Source: QHXW01 sp035297145
GTDB taxonomy: Bacteria; Acidobacteriota; Terriglobia; Bryobacterales; Bryobacteraceae
Assembly: GCA_035297145.1 (NCBI GenBank)
Contig: DATGZN010000019.1
Span: forward strand, 1 to 64,000
Direction: 5' to 3'
DNA: 64,000 nt
The notes under the pieces are model-generated. The model did not search any database, was not told the DNA's origin, and saw only the letters and a program-made list of their open reading frames with translations. Positions 27,461 to 36,102 of the stretch are shown here, one piece after another (the first letter of the stretch is position 1; each line of letters starts with the position of its first letter). The position numbers were made by a program, and so were the translations under genes.

Positions 27461-28939
27461 TTACCGCCTCAGAACTTCGCTTAGACGGCTAACGGCGGCT
27501 GGCATTTCCAATGCCTTTGTACTTCCAAAGCCGAGAATGAAGCCCTGGCGGACGTCCTTGCCCAGATAGGAAGTCGACAGCGGCCATAGCCAAAGATTGT
27601 ATCGAGCGGCGCGCGCCGAAATCTGCTGATCGTTCGATTCCGGCGGAAGTGTCACCACCAGGTGCATGCCGGCCTCCGCGCCTAGAATCTCCAATCGGCC
27701 GCCGAACTCGCGTCGAAGGGTGTCGACCAGCGCACTCCTCCGCTCGCTGTATAGCAACCGGGTTTTCCGGATATGCCGCGCGAAGTGTCCCTCGTTGATG
27801 AAGTCGGCAACCACCGCCTGATGCAGGTGTGGCGGGCAGAGGTCGACCGCGCGGCGGACCGCCGCAAAACGATCGACCAGGTCAGCCGGAATGACCATGT
27901 ATCCGAGACGTAGCGATGGGAACAGAGTCTTACTGAAGGTTCCGACGTAAATGACGCGAGAGCCACGATCCAGCCCTTGCAGCGAGGCGATCGGCATGCT
28001 TTGATAGCGATACTCGCTGTCGTAATCGTCCTCCACAATCCAGGCGCCGGTGTTGTGCGCCCAATCGAGTAGCTGGAAACGGCGCGAAGCACTCATGGTT
28101 ACGCCGAGCGGATACTGATGAGACGGCGTAACGAAGGCGGCGCGTGCCCTTCGGCATCGCTTGATACCGGCAGCCACGTTCATACCCTCGCCATCGACGG
28201 GAACAGGAATGAGTTGACAGCCCGCCATCGCCAGGGCGTGCCGCATCAACTCGTATCCAGGGTCCTCGATCCAGACCGGCCTGCCAGGGTCAAGCAAAAC
28301 CCGTGCCGAGAGATCCAGCGCCTGCTGCGAACCGCTGACGATCATGATTTGCCGCGCCTCGCAATGCACCGCCCGTGAGGTCCGCACATAGGTTGCGATG
28401 GTTTCGCGAAGTTCCTTGGAACCCATGGGATCGCTGTAATTCAACGCGCTGGCCCGTACCTTTCGGGCGTGGCGTGCCACCAGGTTCGACCACACCTGAA
28501 ACGGAAAATGATCGAACGCGAGTTGGCCTACGCTGAAGGCGCCGGAACCGTACGTCCACGGAGCCTTCTCGCGGCCGGCTAGAAACTCGGAAGCGCGAGA
28601 GAGCACGCGGGGGCCTGACCGAGCGTTCTCCGGTCCGGTGCCCAGGGCAACGCAAGATGTCATTTGGTCCGGCAGTGAAGTTGACACGAACGTGCCCGCC
28701 CCCACGCGGCTTTCGAAGTAGCCCTCGGCCAGGAGCTGCCCGTAAGCTCCGAGGACCGGTATGCGCGAAATTCCCAGTTCGGCGGCGAGCGCCCGTGTCG
28801 ACGGAATCTGCTGTCCGGCTTGTAAACTGCGGCCGATGATCCTCGTGCGGTACGCATCGTAGATCTGCCTGTGCAGCGGCTTCGCTTCCTTACGGTCTAC
28901 GGCTATTACGGGAGAGAAACCGCCGGGCCGGGTCTTCAT
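27461..28939 (-). CDS. MocR/PdxR-family GntR regulator with aminotransferase domain
   Basis: A 492-residue regulator. I use the start MKTRPGGFSP; an upstream in-frame start at 29050 would add 37 residues overlapping the msrA promoter side. Residues about 25-95 form a GntR winged helix (PLHRQIYDAYRTRIIGRSL, IPSTRALAAELGIS). The rest is a fold-type I PLP-dependent aminotransferase domain (SGSQQALDLSARVLLDPG, WIVEDDYDSEYRYQ with the Asp, and VIYVGTFSKTLFPSLRLGY with the PLP-binding Lys). MocR proteins respond to PLP or amines and usually control a neighbouring divergent gene; the divergent gene here is msrA, an unexpected target. Confidence 0.9.
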   Translation of the reverse strand: MKTRPGGFSPVIAVDRKEAKPLHRQIYDAYRTRIIGRSLQAGQQIPSTRALAAELGISRIPVLGAYGQLLAEGYFESRVGAGTFVSTSLPDQMTSCVALGTGPENARSGPRVLSRASEFLAGREKAPWTYGSGAFSVGQLAFDHFPFQVWSNLVARHARKVRASALNYSDPMGSKELRETIATYVRTSRAVHCEARQIMIVSGSQQALDLSARVLLDPGRPVWIEDPGYELMRHALAMAGCQLIPVPVDGEGMNVAAGIKRCRRARAAFVTPSHQYPLGVTMSASRRFQLLDWAHNTGAWIVEDDYDSEYRYQSMPIASLQGLDRGSRVIYVGTFSKTLFPSLRLGYMVIPADLVDRFAAVRRAVDLCPPHLHQAVVADFINEGHFARHIRKTRLLYSERRSALVDTLRREFGGRLEILGAEAGMHLVVTLPPESNDQQISARAARYNLWLWPLSTSYLGKDVRQGFILGFGSTKALEMPAAVSRLSEVLRR

Positions 28940-29028
28940 AGTTTCATCATAGTGGTCATATTGAAATCGGTCTAGCTGGCTATTGCCTTCGACCACTTTT
29001 GGAATCAGGATGGGGGGAGAGGTTAGAG

Positions 29029-29736
29029 TTGAGTTTTCGTGACATTGCACTCCGCCGAGGTGGTGGAGTCTTCAGGGGTTTTTCAGAATCGCTTCGCGCA
29101 CGACATTTCTTCAGAATCTCGTGTACCTTTCTAGGGACCGTGATATCGATCGCCGCCGCTACGTTTCCGGCTCCGACGATCGATGAGACGGCGCACGCTT
29201 CAAAGCCTGAGACTGCCGTCTTAGCGGGCGGTTGTTTTTGGGGGATGGAGGCTGTCTTCGACCACGTGAAAGGGGTTGTCAGCGTTGTATCGGGCTATTC
29301 CGGCGGCGACAGCGACACCGCGCACTCCGACCAGGTGGAAACGGGCCGGACCGGCCATGCCGAATCGGTCGAGATCACGTACGATCCATCGCAGATCACT
29401 TACGGCCAGTTGCTGAAAGTGTTTTTCGCCATCGCCCACGACCCGACGCAGTTGAACCGGCAAGGGCCGGATAGCGGGAAGCAATATCGCTCGGTGATTT
29501 TCTACGCCGGCGATGAGCAGAAGAGAGTCGCCGAGACCTACATTCGCCAGCTCAGCGCCGTGCGCATCTTCAAGCACAAGATCGTAACCCAGGTGGTTCC
29601 CCTTGCAGGGTTCTATCCCGCCGAGGACGTTCTCCAGCATTACAGCGAACACCATCCGACGAGTTCTTACGTTGTGCAAAACGATCTGCCGAAGCTGGAA
29701 GCGCTGAAAGCGCGGTATCCCGATCTGTACCGGTGA
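29029..29736 (+). CDS. msrA: Peptide methionine sulfoxide reductase A
   Basis: A protein of about 235 residues that reduces methionine-S-sulfoxide. The catalytic motif is GGCFWGMEAVF; then GYSGGDSDTAHSDQVETGRTGHAE and YDPSQITYGQLLKVFF, and PAEDVLQHYSEHHP complete the MsrA core. No extra resolving Cys is seen at the end. The N-terminal extension (HFFRISCTFLGTVISIAA) is hydrophobic, so the enzyme is probably exported or anchored and repairs envelope proteins. There is no ATG before the core; I choose TTG at 29029 because GGAGAGG lies 6 bases upstream. TTG at 28999 is an alternative. Its stop overlaps the start of the cytochrome/TPR gene. Confidence 0.88.
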   Translation: MSFRDIALRRGGGVFRGFSESLRARHFFRISCTFLGTVISIAAATFPAPTIDETAHASKPETAVLAGGCFWGMEAVFDHVKGVVSVVSGYSGGDSDTAHSDQVETGRTGHAESVEITYDPSQITYGQLLKVFFAIAHDPTQLNRQGPDSGKQYRSVIFYAGDEQKRVAETYIRQLSAVRIFKHKIVTQVVPLAGFYPAEDVLQHYSEHHPTSSYVVQNDLPKLEALKARYPDLYR

Positions 29737-31721
29737 TGATGTCTCCATCCCAAGTCCTGATCAGTGCGCTGGTGTTCTCTTTCACCTTGAGCGCCGCGAC
29801 CGATCCATCCCCGGTAACGTTTTCCAAGGATGTTTTGCCTGTGTTGCAGAAGCACTGCCAGGAATGCCATCGTCCCGGTGAGGCCGCTCCGTTTTCCCTG
29901 CTCACCTACGAAGAAGCCAGGCCGTGGGCCAAAGCGATGAAGGAAGCGGTGCTGCTGCGGAAGATGCCGCCATGGTTCGCCGATCCGCTCATCGGAAAGT
30001 TCGCCAACGACCGGTCGCTTTCGGAGACGGAGATCTCCACGCTAGTGGCTTGGTCCGACCAGGGCGCGGCGCACGGTGATCCCAAGGACGCTCCCGCGCC
30101 ACTACAATTTCTCGAAGGCTGGCGGATTCCGAAGCCGGACGTCGTGATCGAAATGCCGAACGCTTTTCATGTTCCGGCATCCGGCATCATCGATTACCAG
30201 CATATCGTCGTGCCTTCGGGGATCACCGAAGATCGATGGGTGCAGTTTGCCGAGGCACGGCCAGGGAATCCGGCGCTGGTGCATCACATCGTGGTGTTTA
30301 CTCGGGAGCCAGGGTCGAAGTGGCTGAAGGGCGCCAAGCCTGGTGTGCCGTTTGTTCCCGATCCGAAAAAGATCAAGAGGAAGAAGGAAGACGAAGGGGT
30401 CCCGGGCGAGGCAGTGGCAGGCTATGCGCCGGGAGCGCTCCCCATGCAACTCAAGCCCGGACAAGCGATCTTGATTAAAGCGGGCTCGGACATTGTGTTC
30501 CAGGTGCACTACACCACCAACGGCAAGCCCGGCCCAGACCGGAGCAGGATCGGTTTTGTGTTCGCCCCGGGACCTCCTAAGCAACGCGTCGTCGGTCTGG
30601 CCGCGTACAACAGCGACTTCAAGATCCCTGCCGGAGATGCGAACTACAGAGTGGACTCGGTGTACGATCTGGGCGCGCAGGTGGAATTGACCAGCATGCA
30701 ACCCCACATGCATTCGCGCGGCAAGGACTTCGAGTTCCGCGCCATTTACCCCACCGGCGAGAGCGAAACCTTACTGCGCGTGCTCGACTACAGCTTCAGC
30801 TGGCAGCTTTCCTACGAGTTGGCGAAACCAATGATTCTCCCCAAGGGAACCAGGATTCAGTGCACCGCGCACTTCGATAATTCGGCGAACAATCCAAACA
30901 ATCCGGACCCGGGCAAGGAAGTGGCCTGGGGCGATCAGAGCCGGGACGAGATGATGATCGGCTTCTTCTCAGTGGCCATTGACGCCAACGTGCCGTCGAA
31001 GAGCCTGGAAGCGGAGCGGAGCACGGAGGTCAAGCCTCATGCCAAATCGAAGAAGGAATCGGACGCATTGCGCGCATTTCAAGACGCCCAGACTCCCGAT
31101 CAGCAACTGCAGGCCATCGAGGACATTCTCACCAACTTCCCGGATACCGAATTCAAGGTCATGCTGCTCCAGACTGGGATGCAGATTGAGCAGCGTAAGG
31201 ACGACTTCGCAAAAGTGCTGTTCTATGGCGAGCGGCTGCTCAATGCTGATCCGAAAGGTGCCTTCGCTCTGGTCACCATGGCTGGAGAGATAGCCCGTCA
31301 TACGCGTGAATTTGACCTGGATAAAGAGCAAAAACTCGCCAAGGTGGATGAGTACGCCAAATCCGGACTGGAGGCTGCGAAAGTAATGCCCAGGCCCAGC
31401 GGCATTACCGACGACCAGTGGGACCCTGCAAAGAAGGATTTTCAGGCCCAGGCATACGAAGCGATGGGGCGAGCGGCAGGGTTACGGAAGAAGTACGACG
31501 AAGCCGTCGCGGACTACAAGCAAGCCATCTCAATAGCCGCCACGCCGGACGCGATTACGTGGGCCCGCTTGGGCCAGGTTTACGAGGATTCCGGCAAACT
31601 CGACGATGCCGCGGACGCGTTCGACAAGGCTCTCGCCACCCCCAACATCAGCCCGCAGGTTAAATCGGTGGTCCAGGCCAAGAAGAACGAAGTCGCCAAA
31701 CGAAAAGGCGCCGGATCGTAG
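29736..31721 (+). CDS. Exported cytochrome c + Cu-monooxygenase-like + TPR protein
   Basis: A protein of about 661 residues with signal VLISALVFSFTLSAA. A c-type haem motif CQECH (near residue 42) lies in a short domain (FSKDVLPVLQKHCQECH). Residues about 140-420 resemble the two-domain copper type II ascorbate-dependent monooxygenase fold (VHHIVVFTREPG, IVFQVHYTTNGKPG, SMQPHMHSRGKDFEFR, CTAHFDNSANNPNNPDP), with His residues in copper-ligand-like positions. The C-terminal 200 residues are TPR-like repeats (ALRAFQDAQTPDQQLQAI, YDEAVADYKQAISIA). This composite is frequent in Acidobacteriota and its reaction is unknown. The start shares a base with the msrA stop (TGATG), so the two are coupled; a GTG at 29733 is an alternative start. 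Confidence 0.83.
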   Translation: MMSPSQVLISALVFSFTLSAATDPSPVTFSKDVLPVLQKHCQECHRPGEAAPFSLLTYEEARPWAKAMKEAVLLRKMPPWFADPLIGKFANDRSLSETEISTLVAWSDQGAAHGDPKDAPAPLQFLEGWRIPKPDVVIEMPNAFHVPASGIIDYQHIVVPSGITEDRWVQFAEARPGNPALVHHIVVFTREPGSKWLKGAKPGVPFVPDPKKIKRKKEDEGVPGEAVAGYAPGALPMQLKPGQAILIKAGSDIVFQVHYTTNGKPGPDRSRIGFVFAPGPPKQRVVGLAAYNSDFKIPAGDANYRVDSVYDLGAQVELTSMQPHMHSRGKDFEFRAIYPTGESETLLRVLDYSFSWQLSYELAKPMILPKGTRIQCTAHFDNSANNPNNPDPGKEVAWGDQSRDEMMIGFFSVAIDANVPSKSLEAERSTEVKPHAKSKKESDALRAFQDAQTPDQQLQAIEDILTNFPDTEFKVMLLQTGMQIEQRKDDFAKVLFYGERLLNADPKGAFALVTMAGEIARHTREFDLDKEQKLAKVDEYAKSGLEAAKVMPRPSGITDDQWDPAKKDFQAQAYEAMGRAAGLRKKYDEAVADYKQAISIAATPDAITWARLGQVYEDSGKLDDAADAFDKALATPNISPQVKSVVQAKKNEVAKRKGAGS

Positions 31722-31742
31722 GGCTCGACAGGCCGCTCGATA

Positions 31743-32621
31743 TCAGAACGGGAAATCCACTTTGGCCTGCTGCACTGGCGTGGTTGCCATCAGGTAGCGG
31801 TAGGGATTGACCGGCGCCTTGTGGATGCGGACTTCATAGTGCAGATGCGGGGCGGTGACACGCCCGGTGGCGCCCACGGCGCCCAAGAACTCGCCCTGCC
31901 GGATTTCCTGGCCCTCGATCACGTCGACGCGGGAAAGGTGCGCGTAGTAGGTTTCAAACCCGTTGCCGTGATCTATCACGACCAGGCGTCCGTAGGTACT
32001 GAACCGGTCGGCGAAAGTCACAACGCCATCGGCGGTGGCGCGAACAGACGTGCCGCTGGGAGCGGAGATGTCGACGCCGGAATGCCAGGCGCCTTCACCC
32101 GAGAACGGGTCGCTCCGCTGGCCGAAACTGCTCATGAGCGGGCCGTCGACGGGCCAGATGCTGGGCTTCGTGTTCAGGTGCCAGCGGCGCGCATAGCTGG
32201 AGCGAGAGAGGTTGGAGCTGCGCAGGTAGTTGTATTCGTCCAGACTTTCCGAGAATGACGGGACTAGCTTGCCTTCAGAAGCGATATCGCTGGGGCCTTC
32301 GAGCTTCTCCTTGATCCCGTATGCTACCGAAACTTCATTGGCGAAGATCTCGAGCGAGGCGAGCTGTTCATTGGTCTGATTCACGACTTTCTGAAGATTC
32401 CGGTAACGGGCGCGAAGCTGATCGGCTTCCTGCTGCAGGGAGTTGTAATTGGCGACTTTCCAGGCCATGCGGGCATAACTGGAAACGAACCCGAATATGG
32501 AAAAACCGCCGACCATGGCCAGCGCGAGCACGATATAAAGGACTTGATGGGGAATATGAATGCGTCGAAGTCTGCCGTGAAGCGAATGCGCGAGTACCAG
32601 AATAAAATACTGTTGCTTCAT
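31743..32621 (-). CDS. M23-family metallopeptidase, membrane-anchored
   Basis: A 292-residue cell-wall peptidase. The start MKQQYFILVLAHS follows AAGGAGAAGGG. It has a cytoplasmic stub, one transmembrane helix (VLYIVLALAMVGGFSIFGFV), a coiled-coil (LQQEADQLRARYRNLQKVV) and a C-terminal LytM/M23 domain. Zinc ligands are H and D in AWHSGVDISAP and the HxH of PHLHYEVR, both intact, so it should be an active glycyl- or DD-endopeptidase, or an EnvC-like factor with activity. The order of segments matches acidobacterial M23 proteins linked to cell division or envelope assembly. Promoter at 32722-32751. Confidence 0.9.
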   Translation of the reverse strand: MKQQYFILVLAHSLHGRLRRIHIPHQVLYIVLALAMVGGFSIFGFVSSYARMAWKVANYNSLQQEADQLRARYRNLQKVVNQTNEQLASLEIFANEVSVAYGIKEKLEGPSDIASEGKLVPSFSESLDEYNYLRSSNLSRSSYARRWHLNTKPSIWPVDGPLMSSFGQRSDPFSGEGAWHSGVDISAPSGTSVRATADGVVTFADRFSTYGRLVVIDHGNGFETYYAHLSRVDVIEGQEIRQGEFLGAVGATGRVTAPHLHYEVRIHKAPVNPYRYLMATTPVQQAKVDFPF

Positions 32622-32721
32622 CCCTTCTCCTTTTTTTCTACTCCGGATGTATGGCGCGGCGCGGTGCTTGGACGCCAGTGCCATTACCGTCGGCCTGGCA
32701 TTAGGAATTGTTAAGGTTTAA

Positions 32722-32751
32722 ACTTTACCAGCTAGCGAAGTTGCGTGTCAA
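32722..32751 (-). promoter_or_regulatory. Sigma-70 promoter of the M23 peptidase gene
   Basis: On the minus strand: TTGACA (perfect -35) at 32746-32751, an 18-base spacer, and TAAAGT (-10, four of six consensus bases) at 32722-32727. Transcription would start near 32715 and give a leader of about 95 bases before the start codon at 32621. Confidence 0.55.
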
Positions 32752-32776
32752 GGCTGCCTATTGTTAGGATTCGGGC

Positions 32777-33586
32777 TTGCCTAGTCGTATACCCGGCCTT
32801 TTCTTCCTGCAGAACCTGATCGAGCGGAGAAGTCTGCTTTTTCAATTGGTTAGGCGCGATTTTCAGCAGCGTTTCGTGGGTTCGGTGGCGGGTTGGGTGT
32901 GGGGTCTGATCCACCCGCTGGTCCTGCTTGTCACCTGGACTTACGTGTTCAGCGTTTGCCTGAAGCAGAAGCTTCCGGATGGGCAACCAGGGACGTATCC
33001 TTTGTTCATCTTCGCGGGGATGCTGCCGTGGCTGCTGTTCAGCGATACTGTGCAGCGGTCGTCATCGTCGCTGGTGGAGCAAGCCAGCCTGATTACGAAG
33101 ACGATCTTTCCGTCGGAGATGGTGCCGCTTTCGGTGTTTTTGTCGTCGCTGGTCAGCCATCTGCTTGCGCTGGTTCTGATGCTGGTGGCGACGGAAATCA
33201 AGGTGCGTTCTCTTGGCCTGCCGCTGGCGGTTCTGCCGCTCTATATGTTGTTGCTCGGCATGCTGGCGGTGGGCATCGGGTGGGTTGTGGCGGCGCTGCA
33301 GGTTTACTTGAGGGACACGGCGCAATTTGTCACGGTGATTTTGACGGCCTGGTTCTGGATGACGCCAATCTTCATTTTTGAGGATCAGGTACCGGCGCGG
33401 CTGCGAATCCTGGTTTATGCCAATCCCCTGGCAGGCGTGGTACGCGCATACCGGCTAGTGCTGCTCTCGACGCGGGTGCCCGGCTGGAGGGAGGCTTTGC
33501 CGCTGGCGGTCGTCAGCCTGGCCGTATTCTTCCTGGGCGGGCTGGTGTTCCGGCATTTGAAACGCGGGTTTGCGGACGTGCTGTAG
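32777..33586 (+). CDS. ABC-2-type polysaccharide export permease (Wzm-like)
   Basis: A 269-residue inner-membrane protein with about six transmembrane helices (HPLVLLVTWTYVFSVCL, LFIFAGMLPWLLFSDTV, VFLSSLVSHLLALVLMLVA, MLLLGMLAVGIGWVVAALQV, ILTAWFWMTPIFIF, LPLAVVSLAVFFLGGLVF). RRDFQQRFVGSVAGWVWGLIHP is the typical N-terminal amphipathic entry of O-antigen/teichoic-acid permeases, and ANPLAGVVRAYR the typical late loop. Such permeases need a separate ATPase (Wzt-like), usually in the next gene; none is present, and the next gene is convergent. The start is TTG at 32777. Divergent from the M23 peptidase gene. Confidence 0.85.
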   Translation: MPSRIPGLFFLQNLIERRSLLFQLVRRDFQQRFVGSVAGWVWGLIHPLVLLVTWTYVFSVCLKQKLPDGQPGTYPLFIFAGMLPWLLFSDTVQRSSSSLVEQASLITKTIFPSEMVPLSVFLSSLVSHLLALVLMLVATEIKVRSLGLPLAVLPLYMLLLGMLAVGIGWVVAALQVYLRDTAQFVTVILTAWFWMTPIFIFEDQVPARLRILVYANPLAGVVRAYRLVLLSTRVPGWREALPLAVVSLAVFFLGGLVFRHLKRGFADVL

Positions 33587-33592
33587 CAGGCG

Positions 33593-34927
33593 TTAACCCA
33601 ACAGCGTCATACTGTTCGGATCCCACTTGCACATCCTCTGCTCGAAGTAGCTCACATTCGAGAGCAGCGCCGGGCCGGCGGCGCGAAAGCCGAAGGTTGG
33701 GTCTTCGACTACCGGTTTGCGCGAGCGCACGGCGGTGATGAAGTTGCGGTGGTGGTCGAGGTGATCGTTGTAGCCTTCTGGCGGCATGTACTTTTCCTCG
33801 CCCTGCGGCCGGATGCTGTCGGCGTTCATGGCCGGTGGCGGATATTTCTTCCGGTAGTCTTCGACAAACCGCTTCTGCATGGCGTCGGTGAAGGTCTCGA
33901 TGGTGTAGCCTGGTTCGGGTTCACGCGGCTGTTTGGAGAGCGTCACGCCGTCGTCGATGGTCATGATGCCTTCGCTGCCGACGAAACGGAAGCCGGAGCT
34001 TTCGCCCGCGCCGTCCACGAAATTAACGCGCAACGACAGGTTGAAGGCGGGGTGCGCGTCGGTGGCCGGGTAGTCATAGAGGCCAAGCAGGACGTCGGGC
34101 ACATCGCGCCCGTCCTTCCAGAAACGCAGGCCGCCGGTGGCGTAGACGCGCGTGGGTCCGATGGCGCCAGTGACAAAGTGCATGCCGGAAAACAGGTGCA
34201 CGAACAGATCGCCCGCGACGCCGGTGCCGTAATCGCGATAATTGCGCCAGCGGAACAAGCGCACAGGCTCGAACGGGACTTTCGGTGCGCGGCCGAGGAA
34301 GCGGTCCCAATCGATGTTTTCCGGCGTGGCATCAAGCGGGATGGAATATTGCCATGCGCCGATGGCCGAGTTGCGGTCCCACCAGGCTTCCACCATGTTT
34401 AGTTGGCCGATGGCGCCGCTGCGGAAAAGGTCTTTGGCCTTCTGATAGACGATGGAGCTGACGCGCTGGCTGCCCACCTGCATGATGCGCCCGGTCTTTT
34501 GCTGTGCGGCGATGACCTGCTTGCCGTCATCGAGGCGCTGCACCATGGGCTTCTCGCAATAGACGTCTTTGCCCGCGTTCATGGCGTCGATGGAAATCTG
34601 CGAATGCCAGTGATCGGGTGTGGCGATGATGACGGCGTCGACGTCTTTTCGCGCGAGCACTTCGCGATAGTCGCGCGTGATGAAGACATCCTTACCGAAA
34701 ATCTCCTTGGCGTGATCCAGGCGGCCCTGGTAGATATCGGCGACGGCGACCAGTTCGACGCCCGGCACGGCGATGGAAGAGTGGGTGTCACCAGTGCCCA
34801 TGCCACCCAGGCCGATGGTCGCGACTTGTACTCGGTTGTTCGGCGAGGTTTTTTCTTGCGCGGCTAGCGCGGACGCGGCGAGCCCCGCGGCGGTGGTGTG
34901 CAGAAAATGACGTCTGGTGGTGGGCAT
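33593..34927 (-). CDS. Tat-exported Gfo/Idh/MocA-family oxidoreductase
   Basis: A 444-residue protein; GGAAGG precedes MPTTRRHFLHTTAAG, a Tat leader. The Rossmann motif is VATIGLGGMGTGD, with VAVADIYQGR after strand two, VIIATPDHWHSQIS, and the catalytic YCEKPMVQ intact, in contrast to the LGQKP variant in the paralogue ending at 12214. The C-terminal domain (GTGVAGDLFVHLFSGMHFVTG) is typical of exported acidobacterial and planctomycete members that oxidise sugars, often at C3, with bound NAD(P). No DUF1080 or ABC sugar genes adjoin it. The closing stretch (FGFRAAGPALLSNVSYFEQ) is conserved in this clade. Confidence 0.9.
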   Translation of the reverse strand: MPTTRRHFLHTTAAGLAASALAAQEKTSPNNRVQVATIGLGGMGTGDTHSSIAVPGVELVAVADIYQGRLDHAKEIFGKDVFITRDYREVLARKDVDAVIIATPDHWHSQISIDAMNAGKDVYCEKPMVQRLDDGKQVIAAQQKTGRIMQVGSQRVSSIVYQKAKDLFRSGAIGQLNMVEAWWDRNSAIGAWQYSIPLDATPENIDWDRFLGRAPKVPFEPVRLFRWRNYRDYGTGVAGDLFVHLFSGMHFVTGAIGPTRVYATGGLRFWKDGRDVPDVLLGLYDYPATDAHPAFNLSLRVNFVDGAGESSGFRFVGSEGIMTIDDGVTLSKQPREPEPGYTIETFTDAMQKRFVEDYRKKYPPPAMNADSIRPQGEEKYMPPEGYNDHLDHHRNFITAVRSRKPVVEDPTFGFRAAGPALLSNVSYFEQRMCKWDPNSMTLLG

Positions 34928-35000
34928 ATCCTTCCCATCTACTTTAACCCAGGGGTGCTTGGTGCGAGCGAAATGGCGCGTGGTGCGTTCGGCGATTTCC

Positions 35001-35104
35001 GTAGCGTGGGGATACCGCGGGGGTTGGTGGGATACCCGCGGCTTTTCTCACGTGCCTGCCTCACAGCCGCAGGTACCCGCAAACGGCGCGTGTCCCTGCG
35101 CTAC
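35001..35104 (+). repeat. 104-bp terminal-inverted-repeat element, copy A
   Basis: Begins GTAGCGTGGGGATACC and ends TGTCCCTGCGCTAC; the ends are inverted repeats (GTAGCG-x-GGGA at each end, about 10 of 12 bases paired). Inside, CCGCGGG and CCCGCGG form a second stem, and CTCACGTGCCTGCCTCACAG marks the centre. It shares most of its bases with copy B (inverted, 38743-38845) and copy C (48523-48627). It is intergenic and codes for nothing; it resembles a MITE or a large REP-type unit. Confidence 0.8.
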
Positions 35105-35143
35105 ACGGGTCGGTCGGCGTCCGTGACTTCGATCAATGCGTTC

Positions 35144-36013
35144 TTATGTGGTGGACGCGCTGGCGGGCTGCACGGTCACGTTGTTGGGATCGATGTTTGG
35201 CCGGCGGCCCGACCCATCCGCGCCGGTTTGCGACGGCGCAATGCTCCAGACGTTTTTCCCCTGGCAGGTGAACGTGTCCCATCCCGGCGGCGCGTCGGTC
35301 TTGTGATACACATCGCCCGTGGCGCAGGTGAACGGCAAGGTGGTCCCGCTCTGTACCGATGGCTTTCTGCGCGAGCGATGTTCGATTCTGCCGGCCGGCT
35401 CGACGCGTGGTTTGACTTCGACGGATAGCGAGGGCGCGGGCACCGTCGGCGAAGCGCTTGCCGACAGTTGCCGCGCATTGTCATCCGGTACTGGAGCGCC
35501 GAAGAAAATTGCCTCTTGTTCGATCGTCCGGCCATCGGGCTCGGAGAGCGACATGCGCAATTCCACGCGCTCGGTCTGGCGTGCATAGCTCACCGCACCG
35601 CGTCGCAGGTGGCTGCTATCCAAGCTCACGAACAGCCGCTCGGGGCCATCGGTAATGAACAGCTTTGCGCCGGTCGCTCTACGAACGAGAGACGATTCCG
35701 TGTCCCAGCGGATGTGCAATTCGCCTTGCGACTCCCCGACCTGCAAGTTCACCGCGTCTTGATCGCGCCGGCCCGCTACCTTGATGGCTATGGCCAGCAA
35801 TAGCAAACTGGCAAGAGCGGCAGCACCGCCGACAGCCCAAAGGCGCCGATGCGCGATGAGGTACTGCTTCGCGCGGGAGACAGACCAGCCATCCCACTTC
35901 GGCCACTGAATCTGCCTGGGTTTCCGGGGAGGTCGTGTGGGCGGAATGAGCGGAACTTTCATCAACTGCGCGAGTCGCAGGCGTTCTGGCTCCGACAAAC
36001 TGTCCAGGGGCAT
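35144..36013 (-). CDS. Hypothetical single-pass membrane protein
   Basis: A 289-residue protein. Residues 1-55 are cytoplasmic, Pro- and Arg-rich (VPLIPPTRPPRKPRQIQWP); one transmembrane helix follows at about 58-80 (WAVGGAAALASLLLLAIAIKV). The external part has a small beta domain (LHIRWDTESSLVRRATGAKL, RLFVSLDSSHLRRG, RVELRMSLSE) seen as a recurrent module in acidobacterial proteins. A Pro/Ser linker follows, then a Cys-containing tail (CATGDVYHKTDAPPG, CQGKNVWSIAP). I do not recognise a characterised family. No catalytic residues are evident, and it lies alone between two unrelated genes. Confidence 0.65.
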   Translation of the reverse strand: MPLDSLSEPERLRLAQLMKVPLIPPTRPPRKPRQIQWPKWDGWSVSRAKQYLIAHRRLWAVGGAAALASLLLLAIAIKVAGRRDQDAVNLQVGESQGELHIRWDTESSLVRRATGAKLFITDGPERLFVSLDSSHLRRGAVSYARQTERVELRMSLSEPDGRTIEQEAIFFGAPVPDDNARQLSASASPTVPAPSLSVEVKPRVEPAGRIEHRSRRKPSVQSGTTLPFTCATGDVYHKTDAPPGWDTFTCQGKNVWSIAPSQTGADGSGRRPNIDPNNVTVQPASASTT

Positions 36014-36102
36014 GGGGAAGCAGCTTCTTGATTAGATGATAGCGCTGTCTACGGGCACCGGTCCACGCGATTGGTGTCCGTAACCACACCACGGGTGAGG
36101 AA

